Below are positions 1 to 6,228 of a stretch of DNA of 12,025 bases, one piece after another. The notes below the pieces were generated by a model, which saw nothing but the letters and a program-made list of their open reading frames with translations, did not search any database and had not been told where the DNA came from. Source of the DNA: Psychrobacter sp. (lineage in GTDB: Bacteria; Pseudomonadota; Gammaproteobacteria; Pseudomonadales; Moraxellaceae). The position numbers and the translations under genes were made by a program. Numbering within the stretch: position 1 is the stretch's first letter; each line of letters opens with the position of its first letter. The stretch covers positions 1 to 12,025 of the forward strand of contig JARIAA010000300.1 in the NCBI GenBank assembly GCA_029264635.1, read 5' to 3'.

Positions 1-226
1 TCCCAAGACCAGCCTGCTCACGCAATCGTTTATGAAGCAGACAACTACCGACCGTAAGACTACCATCACGACAAGCGCGATAATAGCGCTGATAATTATC
101 AGGGTAAAGGGTTTTAGTTCGTGTAACTACTGGGTCTAATAGTATTCCAGCGGTGTTGACTGGTATGACTAGTACCTGCGCGCTACTGCTTAAAATAGAG
201 GCATGGGTCAGTTGTAAAGTAGCCAT
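1..226 (-). CDS. Macro-domain protein, N-terminal part (runs off the left edge)
   Basis: Seen: an open frame of 75 codons starts at ATG 226-224 and continues past base 1. A stop codon lies four codons upstream of the ATG, and a TAGG-like ribosome site sits about 8 bases before it, so the start is well fixed. The segment VIPVNTAG (residues 20-27), followed by YPDNYQRYYRACRDG (residues 41-55), matches the opening of macro domains of the ADP-ribose-binding type: a hydrophobic strand, an N-T/A loop, then a helix with a P-x-N and later C-x-x-G. Family knowledge: such domains bind ADP-ribose or remove it from proteins or DNA. Oddity: the usual G-x-x-G-K-G loop after the Asn is replaced by GILLDPVV, so the ligand loop is atypical and catalysis is uncertain. 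The C-terminal half is outside the window, so a fused toxin-antitoxin or other domain cannot be judged. Confidence 0.6.
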   Translation of the reverse strand, partial: MATLQLTHASILSSSAQVLVIPVNTAGILLDPVVTRTKTLYPDNYQRYYRACRDGSLTVGSCLLHKRLREQAGLG

Positions 227-363
227 CAAATATGCCTATAAATAGTCAGTCAGTCAGTAAGCCAGTTGGTAGAGTTTGCTTGATACCTAGATAATTATTT
301 TTAAGTAAATAACGATACACCAGTATTAGTGCTTAACGCTATGGTAAAGCCTCATGTCTCATT

Positions 364-816
364 TTATTGAGCGGCTTCTAACGCTGCGATTTGCTGTTCA
401 AGTAACTTGATTTGCTCAGCTTTCATATCGGTGAGCTCTTTATTCATCTGAACTTGTTCAGTCGCCAGTTTTTCTTGTTCTTCTAAACGTTGACGCTCAT
501 CTTCTAAGCGATCAATTTCTTCTTTGGCTAAACTGTCCGTCTCTGGTAGAGGGGCATTTAAAACAGATACAGAGTCAGGCATTTGTGAGTTAATAAGGTC
601 AGGATCTGCCGCTGTTGAGTCAACTTCAATCTGCTTGGATATCTTTTCTACAGGTACTGGTATATCTGAAGTAGGGCGAGAATGTGGCCAAACGAAATAA
701 GCAATGGCAATTAGCACTAACAATAGTGCCATCATAAATAGTTTCTTTGGAATTTTACCAGTGGGGCTAGGCGTTGGTTCCTTGGTCAAAAGAGGTGAGG
801 TGTTTTTGGTAGTCAT
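364..816 (-). CDS. Small one-pass membrane protein with C-terminal coiled coil, function unknown
   Basis: I do not recognise a named family. The 150-residue product has a polar Thr/Pro/Lys-rich N-terminus (1-24), one hydrophobic segment at about 26-43 preceded by KIPKK, then a Pro/Asp-rich linker (45-95). It ends in a highly charged Glu/Gln/Leu heptad-like region (about 96-149) that should form a coiled coil. The positive residues before the membrane segment suggest the N-terminus is cytoplasmic and the coiled coil periplasmic. No catalytic motif or cysteine is visible. It sits between the macro-domain gene (137 bases downstream) and the prlC/yheV terminator, with its own likely extended -10 promoter at 853-861. 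No good Shine-Dalgarno precedes ATG 816-814. An envelope scaffold or adaptor role is possible but is only inference from the architecture. Confidence 0.75.
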   Translation of the reverse strand: MTTKNTSPLLTKEPTPSPTGKIPKKLFMMALLLVLIAIAYFVWPHSRPTSDIPVPVEKISKQIEVDSTAADPDLINSQMPDSVSVLNAPLPETDSLAKEEIDRLEDERQRLEEQEKLATEQVQMNKELTDMKAEQIKLLEQQIAALEAAQ

Positions 817-852
817 ACGGTAACCAGTTTATATCGTAAGCAGTGTTGCCAT

Positions 853-861
853 ACTATAGCA
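853..861 (-). promoter_or_regulatory. Extended -10 promoter for the coiled-coil membrane protein gene
   Basis: On the minus strand this reads TGC-TATAGT, a TGn extended -10 with one mismatch to TATAAT. No convincing -35 lies 17 bases upstream, where the T-run of the preceding terminator sits. Initiation would fall near 846, about 30 bases before the ATG at 816. Its place just past the terminator of the upstream unit supports it. Confidence 0.45.
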
Positions 862-895
862 AACTAAAAAACAAAAGCCTATCAATAGATAGGCT
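861..895 (-). terminator. Rho-independent terminator of the prlC-yheV unit
   Basis: The arms AGCCTATC (876-883) and GATAGGCT (888-895) pair perfectly over 8 bp around a 4-base loop. Read on the minus strand, the stem is followed directly by TTTTGTTTTTT (plus-strand A-run 865-875). It lies about 78 bases beyond the stop of the yheV-like frame and before the promoter of the next minus-strand gene, exactly where transcription of prlC-yheV should end. Confidence 0.8.
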
Positions 896-972
896 AATAG
901 TACGTACATTATCGCAAGTTTTCCTTAACAATTTAACAGTTTCATCAGCATGTTTACCGTAAAATATAGGAG

Positions 973-1230
973 TTAAGGTTTAAATTTTACCGTACCGCTC
1001 GTCCCAGTTATCATCGCGTCACGGTTAAGCTGATCCTCAAGATGGTTTTTGGCGCTAATCTCATCAGGGTCAGGACGGTGCTCACTATGCCCGCATTGAG
1101 TACATTCGATGTATTCATCAGGCGCTGGCGTCACGACATTTACCTATAAGACAGCGTCTAACGCCTGACACTTAGGACAACGTACCCCGGCTAGGAATTG
1201 CCTTTTAGGACGGCTGGATTGATAACGCAT
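973..1230 (-). pseudogene. yheV: YheV-family zinc-ribbon protein interrupted by an in-frame amber codon
   Basis: The minus-strand frame starts at ATG 1230-1228, whose A is also the last base of the prlC TGA (TGATG overlap), with a GAGG site about 8 bases upstream inside prlC. It reads 28 codons, meets TAG at 1146-1144, then stays open for 56 more codons to TAA at 975-973. The product matches E. coli YheV in order: RPKRQFLAGVRCPKCQALD, then after the stop YIECTQCGH. Two CxxC pairs, C18/C21 before the stop and C43/C46 after it, would form a zinc ribbon, so the stop separates the ligand pairs. The rest (residues 49-85) is acidic and polar and ends in TGTSGTVKFKP. A single CAG-to-TAG change would explain the break. 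A sequencing error or suppression is equally possible from sequence alone. The frame is otherwise intact, so if it is a pseudogene it is recent. The molecular role of YheV is unknown to me. Confidence 0.75.
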
Positions 1231-3437
1231 CAGCTAACCTCGCGCTTATTTTGAGCGTTTGCTGCCGTATCGCCCTTAGTGTTGCCAAAACCGCTATGAC
1301 GCAATAGCGCGTCAATACTGGCGCTACGACCACGGAAATTCTCAAAGTTGGTTTTTGCAGGTAAACTTCCCCCAACGGACAAGATGGTTTCACGGAAGGC
1401 TTTACCTGTAATGGGGTTAAAAATGCCATCTTCTTCAAACTTACTAAAAGCATCTGCCGATAACAGCTCAGCCCATTTATAAGAATAATAACCTGCTGCA
1501 TAACCACCTGCAAAGATATGACTAAAGCCGTTGGCAAAGCGGTTGTAATCAGGTGTCTGCATAATGGCAACATCACGGCGCACGTCATTAATGGTGGCAA
1601 GGATACCTGCATAATCAAGAGCTGGCGTATGAGCGTGTATAAGTAAATCAAATAGGGCAAATTCAATCTGACGCAATGTTTGCATGCCGCTTTGGAAGTT
1701 CTTAGCCGCTAATAAGGCATCAAGCTTGTCTTTTGGCAATGGCTCGCCTGTCTCAACATGACTGCTAATGAGCGCAATACCTTCAGCATCCCACGCCCAG
1801 TTTTCCATAAACTGACTGGGCAGCTCGACTGCGTCCCATTCAACCCCATTTACGCCAGCGACATCTCCAACCGTCACTTGGGTTAATAGATGATGTAAGC
1901 CATGACCAAATTCATGGAATAAGGTTAATACCTCGTCATGGGTGAGCAGGCTTGGCTTACCATCTAGCGCTGGGGTAAAGTTGCCGACCATAAAGCAGAC
2001 TGGCAGCTGCTGATAAGCTTGCTCATCATTGCTATAGCGTGATTGAAAGCCGCTCATCCACGCACCGCCACGCTTGCCACTACGCGCAAATAAATCAAAG
2101 TAAAAGCCGCCAAGCAAGGTATCGTTTGCATCGAATAATTGATAAAAGCGCACATCATTATGCCAGCGTGAAACGGCGTTGCTGTCATCTTTGGTAGACT
2201 CATTCGCACTATTTTGTTCTTGTACTTTAATACCGTATAAACGCTCAACGATAGCAAAGAGACCGTCAATAACTTTTGGCAAGGGAAAGTAGGGACGAAT
2301 TTCTTCTTGCGACAAACTAAATCTATTTTGTTTTACCTTTTCGGCAATATACGCGCTGTCCCATGGTTGTAACTCGGTGATGTCGTAATCGAGCGCACAT
2401 GCTTGTAGCTGGACCAAATCTTGCTCAGCGGTAGGCTTAGCCTTGGTCGCTAAATTGCGTAAAAAAGTCTCAACCTGCGCTACGTTGTCTGCCATCTTGG
2501 TCGAAAGGGATACCTCAGCATAGTTAGCAAAGCCTAATAGCTGGGCTTTTTGTTCACGCAGCTGCAAAATTTGACTCATGATGTCAGCGTTATTTAGCGA
2601 CTCGCCTTTAGCATCGGTATGAGTATCAAATTCAGAAGCACGGGTTACATAAGCGCGGTATAAAGTTTCACGCAGTTCGCGATGGTTCGCATGGGTCATG
2701 ACCGCAAGATACACAGGAATATTCAAAGTCGCGACATAGTAGGGTGTTGGTAACGCATCGATCTCAGCTTGTGTGAGCGCACCGCTGGCAAGTTCACGAG
2801 TTTTATACTGCTCACATGCGTCAGCTAATAGTACCAGGCCACTTTCCGTCAGGCCCGCTAATTGCTCTTTCTGTAAGGGTAGTGCAAAGGCTTGGGTAGC
2901 ATCCAAGATATGATCAGAAAATGTGGCAGATAAGGTGGAGAGTTTACTTTGAATCTCAGCAAACTCATCTTGCTTATCTTTGGGTAGTGCCACACCCGAT
3001 AGCTCAAAACTTTGCAAGGCAAGCTCAATGGCGCGCGCGCGGGCAGGCTCAAGCGCTGCAAAAAATGGTTTGTCATTAACGATAGTTTGATAACGACTAA
3101 ATAGTAGCTGGTGCTGACCCACACGTGTACCATAAGCGGATAGTTTGGGTAATAGCTCATGATGCACCTGACGAATCTCATCATTACTCATCACACTATT
3201 AAGATGCGATAAAATGCCCCAGCTACGATTCAGTGCTAAATTGATATGATCAAATGCTATCACATCTCTTAAAGCTTGCTCGGCGCTTATGCTGTCGTTG
3301 CCTTGGCTAATGGAGGCTGCGAGATTATCTAAAAACTTATTGCCCTGTGCAATAGCACTGTCTACTTTCACCTGTAAATCATGAGGGGCTACTGCCTCAA
3401 AGTCAACAAGATGTAAGTTTTGTTCGAGAGTTGTCAT
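1230..3437 (-). CDS. prlC: Oligopeptidase A, M3-family zinc metallopeptidase
   Basis: This cytoplasmic peptidase cuts short peptides, including cleaved signal peptides, during protein turnover. The 735-residue product shows the M3 zinc motif HEFGH at 508-512 (H508 and H512 ligands, E509 catalytic). VELPSQFMENW follows, in which E538 is the probable third ligand. The C-terminal FSHIFAGGYAAGYYSYKW block (638-655) carries the tyrosines and glycines that shape the M3 active site. The N-terminal two thirds is the usual helical M3 body. The protein is about 55 residues longer than E. coli OpdA; a polar insert at about 407-423 and a Lys/Asn-rich tail after 715 account for much of this. There is no signal peptide. 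A weak GGA precedes ATG 3437-3435. The stop overlaps the start of the yheV-like gene, so the two are likely translationally coupled. Dcp is a related alternative, but the match to OpdA is closer. Confidence 0.93.
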   Translation of the reverse strand: MTTLEQNLHLVDFEAVAPHDLQVKVDSAIAQGNKFLDNLAASISQGNDSISAEQALRDVIAFDHINLALNRSWGILSHLNSVMSNDEIRQVHHELLPKLSAYGTRVGQHQLLFSRYQTIVNDKPFFAALEPARARAIELALQSFELSGVALPKDKQDEFAEIQSKLSTLSATFSDHILDATQAFALPLQKEQLAGLTESGLVLLADACEQYKTRELASGALTQAEIDALPTPYYVATLNIPVYLAVMTHANHRELRETLYRAYVTRASEFDTHTDAKGESLNNADIMSQILQLREQKAQLLGFANYAEVSLSTKMADNVAQVETFLRNLATKAKPTAEQDLVQLQACALDYDITELQPWDSAYIAEKVKQNRFSLSQEEIRPYFPLPKVIDGLFAIVERLYGIKVQEQNSANESTKDDSNAVSRWHNDVRFYQLFDANDTLLGGFYFDLFARSGKRGGAWMSGFQSRYSNDEQAYQQLPVCFMVGNFTPALDGKPSLLTHDEVLTLFHEFGHGLHHLLTQVTVGDVAGVNGVEWDAVELPSQFMENWAWDAEGIALISSHVETGEPLPKDKLDALLAAKNFQSGMQTLRQIEFALFDLLIHAHTPALDYAGILATINDVRRDVAIMQTPDYNRFANGFSHIFAGGYAAGYYSYKWAELLSADAFSKFEEDGIFNPITGKAFRETILSVGGSLPAKTNFENFRGRSASIDALLRHSGFGNTKGDTAANAQNKREVS

Positions 3438-3624
3438 AAAAATATTCCATAGTCATAAATGATAGGATCAATTGAATAAGAGAGATTATTGATTGTCATG
3501 TGAGTGTCTAAGTTTTTGTCATAAATTACAATCAAGGATATATAAATGATGGGTATGTTACAGGCAGAATACAAGCAACAACCAACAGTCTCTGTATAGG
3601 CTCTAGATTAAGTTAAATATATTA

Positions 3625-3653
3625 TTGACATTTACAGTTTGCTATTTGATAGT
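3625..3653 (+). promoter_or_regulatory. Candidate sigma-70 promoter (distal, upstream of Balon)
   Basis: A perfect TTGACA (3625-3630) is followed after 17 bases by GATAGT (3648-3653), four of six matches to TATAAT. Initiation would fall near 3660, right before the 3662-3676 hairpin, giving a leader of about 310 bases before the Balon ATG or else a small non-coding RNA. Confidence 0.4.
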
Positions 3654-3917
3654 TAAGGCTTACGCTTACAAAGCGTCATCATTTACTTGCAAACGAACCA
3701 TACAGCTCGCAAGGTTAACTTGTTAGCATCATGATGTGCCGTATAAGAATGAGCCGCTGTTTTTATATAATTACGAAAACTAGCGACATATAACATGCAC
3801 AAAGACTTATTAAAAAAACCACGCGTACATCAAGAATGGTTGCTAGCTCATCAGCGTATTTCATGATTGTAATATGTTGCAGGCAAGGCAACAGATGAGT
3901 TTGATTCTTTATCAGCT

Positions 3918-3926
3918 TGATATTAT
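3918..3926 (+). promoter_or_regulatory. Extended -10 promoter proximal to Balon
   Basis: TGA-TATTAT is an extended -10 element with one mismatch in the hexamer. The -35 region is poor, as is usual for this class. Initiation near 3933 would leave a leader of about 39 bases before ATG 3972, including the Shine-Dalgarno. Confidence 0.5.
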
Positions 3927-3955
3927 GAGTTTAGTTCAACATTGACAACAATAAC

Positions 3956-3962
3956 AGAAGGA
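3956..3962 (+). promoter_or_regulatory. Ribosome binding site that fixes the Balon start
   Basis: AGAAGGA lies 9 bases before ATG 3972. The upstream in-frame TTG at 3942 has no comparable site, and using it would bury this one inside the coding region. The ATG is therefore preferred. Confidence 0.8.
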
Positions 3963-3971
3963 ACAATATTT

Positions 3972-5084
3972 ATGAAAGCGACACTTAAAAGTTTACGTGA
4001 AACTAAAGCCAATCCAGCGGTTAGTATCTTTGTAAAAACGCATCGCGAGCATCCAGCAAACGATCAAGACCCCATTGCCCTCAAAAACCAGTTAAAAGTT
4101 GTAGAGGAGCGCTTAACTAAAGAATACGACAAGCGTACAGCAAGCACAATACTAGAAAATATTCACGCTAAAACTGATGAGCTTGATCATAACTATAATC
4201 TTGATACACTAGCTATTTTTGCTAGTACCGATGATGTACAAATCATTCGTATGCCACTTGATACTAAAGAGCGCGTAATCATCTCAGATCGTTTTGCGAC
4301 TCGCGATCTTGTACGTGATATGGCAAGTGCTGTCCATTTTTATACCGTTGTCCTTACTCGCGATGTTGCTCGTTTGATTGAAGCGTCTAATGATCGCGTG
4401 GTTAGAGAGTTCACTAACGAATCTGACATCCAAAATAATATGGAAAACATTGCTTTCCCTATTGATAATAATGGTCTATATACTACAGGTGATGCAGGTT
4501 CGGATCGTTCAGCCAATAAAGAAGATAGCTATTTAAAAGAGTTCTTTAATAAAGTAGATAAAAGTGTGCAAGAGCTGTGGGGCGAGCACAAATTACCCCT
4601 AGTCATCGTTGGTGATGCACGCAATATCAGCTATTACAAAGAAGTATGTGATCGCCCAGATAATATTATTGCCACAGTATCCAATGTGACCAATTTAGAG
4701 GACGGCAGTGCTCAACATATTGTTGATGGTGTACAAGAAGCCGTGGAAGACTATCGCACCTCGCTACATGAAGCTGCACTCGGTGAAATTGATAAGGCAC
4801 GTGGTGCAGAGATGTTACGTACTGACTTACAAGAAGTATATCGCGGTGCGTTCCAAGGTGCAGGCGAAACACTTTACGTGCGCCGTGGCTATATGCAACA
4901 TGCTAAAATCGACGAAAAAGCGCAAACCCTTACGATGGCAGATGATGCTACCGCAGATGGCGTAACTGACGATGCCGTTGGAGAGATTATTGAGCATGTG
5001 ATGCATAACGGTGGCGAGGTGGTCTTTATGCCGCAAGAGATCATGAGTGAAGATCAACCTATTGCTCTAGTTACTCGCTATTAA
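3972..5084 (+). CDS. balon: Balon-type ribosome hibernation factor (bacterial eRF1/Pelota-like)
   Basis: The 370-residue product looks like Balon, the bacterial aeRF1/Pelota relative found on idle ribosomes of cold-treated Psychrobacter urativorans. From published work as I recall it, Balon occupies the ribosomal A site together with EF-Tu and reaches from the decoding centre to the peptidyl transferase centre, protecting ribosomes in stress. Seen here: three likely domains. They are an N-terminal one (about 1-118) with a charged helix at 35-65, a middle one (about 120-265) opening with FYTVVLTRDVARLIEAS, and a C-terminal one (about 268-370) ending in GGEVVFMPQEIMSEDQPIALVTRY. No GGQ tripeptide is present, so peptide-release activity is not expected, in line with a hibernation rather than a termination role. 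There is no signal peptide or membrane segment. The start is ATG 3972; a longer frame from TTG 3942 would add ten residues but is less likely. It appears to be monocistronic, with its own promoters and a 3' hairpin. The family call is from recognition, not from a search. Confidence 0.83.
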   Translation: MKATLKSLRETKANPAVSIFVKTHREHPANDQDPIALKNQLKVVEERLTKEYDKRTASTILENIHAKTDELDHNYNLDTLAIFASTDDVQIIRMPLDTKERVIISDRFATRDLVRDMASAVHFYTVVLTRDVARLIEASNDRVVREFTNESDIQNNMENIAFPIDNNGLYTTGDAGSDRSANKEDSYLKEFFNKVDKSVQELWGEHKLPLVIVGDARNISYYKEVCDRPDNIIATVSNVTNLEDGSAQHIVDGVQEAVEDYRTSLHEAALGEIDKARGAEMLRTDLQEVYRGAFQGAGETLYVRRGYMQHAKIDEKAQTLTMADDATADGVTDDAVGEIIEHVMHNGGEVVFMPQEIMSEDQPIALVTRY

Positions 5085-5154
5085 TTACTAGTACACTTAT
5101 AGTAATGAACATAATGACGAGTAGAGTCATAAGTATCATAGCAAGTAAGTGAAT

Positions 5155-5193
5155 AATAAGAGCATTGGTTCCTTGTGATCTGATGCTCTTATT
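5155..5193 (+). terminator. Hairpin after Balon, probable terminator
   Basis: AATAAGAGCAT (5155-5165) and ATGCTCTTATT (5183-5193) are perfect 11-bp inverted arms around a 17-base loop, 70 bases past the Balon stop. No continuous T-run follows; the best is TTATTCGTTATA, then TTGTTTTT at 5205-5212. It may be an inefficient terminator or a 3'-end stabiliser. Confidence 0.55.
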
Positions 5194-5223
5194 CGTTATA
5201 GGCGTTGTTTTTCAATTGTTGTT

Positions 5224-5283
5224 TTCTGTACTAAAGCCTTCTATACCAAAGTTTTCTTTATTGAAGTTTTCTGCATTAAAGAT
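5224..5283 (+). repeat. Four imperfect 15-bp tandem repeats
   Basis: Four consecutive 15-base units begin at 5224, 5239, 5254 and 5269. Each starts TTCT and has an A-A-G near its end, with an approximate consensus TTCTNTATTAAAGTT. The array lies between the Balon hairpin and the next gene. On the plus strand the repeat frame has no start codon. On the minus strand it would read a degenerate E-N-F-x-x pentapeptide frame, also without a start. It is therefore treated as non-coding. Confidence 0.7.
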
Positions 5284-5330
5284 AGTGTCGTTGTTGATAT
5301 CGTAATTATAAACTAACTAGGACGTTACTT

Positions 5331-6170
5331 ATGATCATTCCAAACAATACCATTGGTCACACCATAAAAAGCTTACAAGCAACCACCTCAACATTATTAC
5401 GCAGTGGTAGAGGTAATATGGGTACGCCTACGCCAATGCAGCCTGAAAAATCATTGATTCTATATGAGCATGAAGCTTGTCCTTACTCACGCCGCGTTCG
5501 TGAAGTAATGACCCGTCTTAATTTAGATTTTGAAAGCCGTCCTAGTCCACATGAAGGTCATGTGTATCGCGATGAACTAAAAGAATTGGCAGGCAAAGCA
5601 CAAGTCCCATTTTTAATAGATGAAAATACTGATGATAAAATATTAGATTCACAAGCGATTATTGATCATCTGTTTGCGCATTATTCTAAAGAAGGATCAA
5701 CGCCTAATAAGTATAAACAACCAATTGGCGATGACAATGCTACTTTAATCAATAAGGCAACTAGCGTGGCCTCCATGATGCGCGGTGTCAAAGCCGATCA
5801 TCCTCAGAAGAATCTGGTTCGGGGCAAGCCTGAAGAGTTACTGCATCTTTATGGCTTTGAAGCCAGTCCATTTTGTCGTCTGGTTCGTGAAAAACTAAGT
5901 GAGCTTGAAGTTGGTTATATCAATCATAATGTGGCCCGCGAGAAAATAGAGGATATCGGCGCGTTTGGTAAGCGTATTAATCTTAGTGTTTTTAGCGCGC
6001 CGCGTAATCCTGATGAGTATCGTCCTATTGAAGGCGGCAAACGCGAACGTATTAAAAATGAGGTCATGAATGGTAAACTACAATTTCCTTACCTGATTGA
6101 TCCTAATACCAATATTCAGATGTATGAATCAAAAGATATTATTAATTACTTAGATGAAAATTATGGCTAG
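5331..6170 (+). CDS. Tandem glutaredoxin/GST-N-domain protein
   Basis: The 279-residue product contains two thioredoxin-fold units of the GST N-terminal/glutaredoxin type. Unit 1 (about 41-118) has LYEHEACPYSRRVREVM with C50-P-Y-S53, the QVP strand turn with cis-proline P93, and ILDSQAIIDHL, the usual glutathione-contact segment. Unit 2 (about 170-278) has LYGFEASPFCRLVREKL with S179-P-F-C182, QFP with P253, and MYESKDIINYL. So the first repeat keeps the N-terminal cysteine of a CxxC and the second keeps only the C-terminal one. There is no GST C-terminal helical domain; the linker (about 119-169) is polar. Residues 1-40 form a Thr/Ser-rich extension of unclear role; Met30 or Met36 could be alternative starts. 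AGGA at 5319-5322 supports ATG 5331. The protein is probably a glutathione-linked thiol oxidoreductase or binding protein; the substrate is unknown. It follows Balon on the same strand but beyond a hairpin, so a shared transcript is not assured. Confidence 0.8.
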   Translation: MIIPNNTIGHTIKSLQATTSTLLRSGRGNMGTPTPMQPEKSLILYEHEACPYSRRVREVMTRLNLDFESRPSPHEGHVYRDELKELAGKAQVPFLIDENTDDKILDSQAIIDHLFAHYSKEGSTPNKYKQPIGDDNATLINKATSVASMMRGVKADHPQKNLVRGKPEELLHLYGFEASPFCRLVREKLSELEVGYINHNVAREKIEDIGAFGKRINLSVFSAPRNPDEYRPIEGGKRERIKNEVMNGKLQFPYLIDPNTNIQMYESKDIINYLDENYG

Positions 6171-6228
6171 TAACGTTTTAAATAACCCTTGTATTGACTC
6201 TCTTAACCTTTAATGAATTACTAAATTT

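Larger units (their letters stand above)
3438..3971. other. Divergent intergenic region between prlC and Balon
   Basis: There is no convincing gene in these 534 bases. Visible elements are a TTGACA-type promoter at 3625-3653 pointing right, and a 6-bp hairpin at 3662-3676 (ACGCTT, 3-base loop, AAGCGT). There is also a 10-bp palindrome CATCATGATG at 3727-3736, a second 6-bp hairpin at 3875-3893 (TGTTGC, 7-base loop, GCAACA) and an extended -10 at 3918-3926. A 23-codon frame at 3795-3866 lacks a ribosome site. No clear leftward promoter for prlC was found. The layout suggests either a 300-base structured leader for Balon from the distal promoter, or a separate short RNA ending near 3900; the sequence does not decide between them. 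Confidence 0.5.

Noticed and set aside
244..258. Short AGTC tandem repeat before the macro-domain gene
   Set aside because: It has fewer than four copies of a 4-base unit, too little to call a functional repeat, although it lies in the leader of that gene.
1205..1666. A 153-codon frame on the minus strand inside prlC, with similar frames at 2054-2269 and 2858-3184
   Set aside because: These are out-of-frame readings of the well-supported prlC gene with no family resemblance of their own.
3686..3713. CTTGC...GCAAG inverted arms resembling a stem in the Balon leader
   Set aside because: The stem is only 5 bp with an 18-base loop, and no tRNA or known riboswitch pattern fits.
3795..3866. A 23-codon plus-strand frame (MHKDLLKKPRVHQEWLLAHQ...) in the Balon upstream region
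   Set aside because: There is no ribosome binding site before its ATG, no recognisable family, and the frame is short enough to arise by chance. It could be a small protein or a gene relic, but I cannot support it.
3942..3971. Extension of Balon to a TTG start
   Set aside because: No Shine-Dalgarno precedes the TTG, while the downstream ATG 3972 has AGAAGGA at 9 bases. The added ten residues look like leader sequence.
6194..6224. TTGACT with a possible TACTAA -10 before the EEP-fold gene
   Set aside because: The spacing is 19 bases and the -10 is poor, so it was not listed as a promoter.
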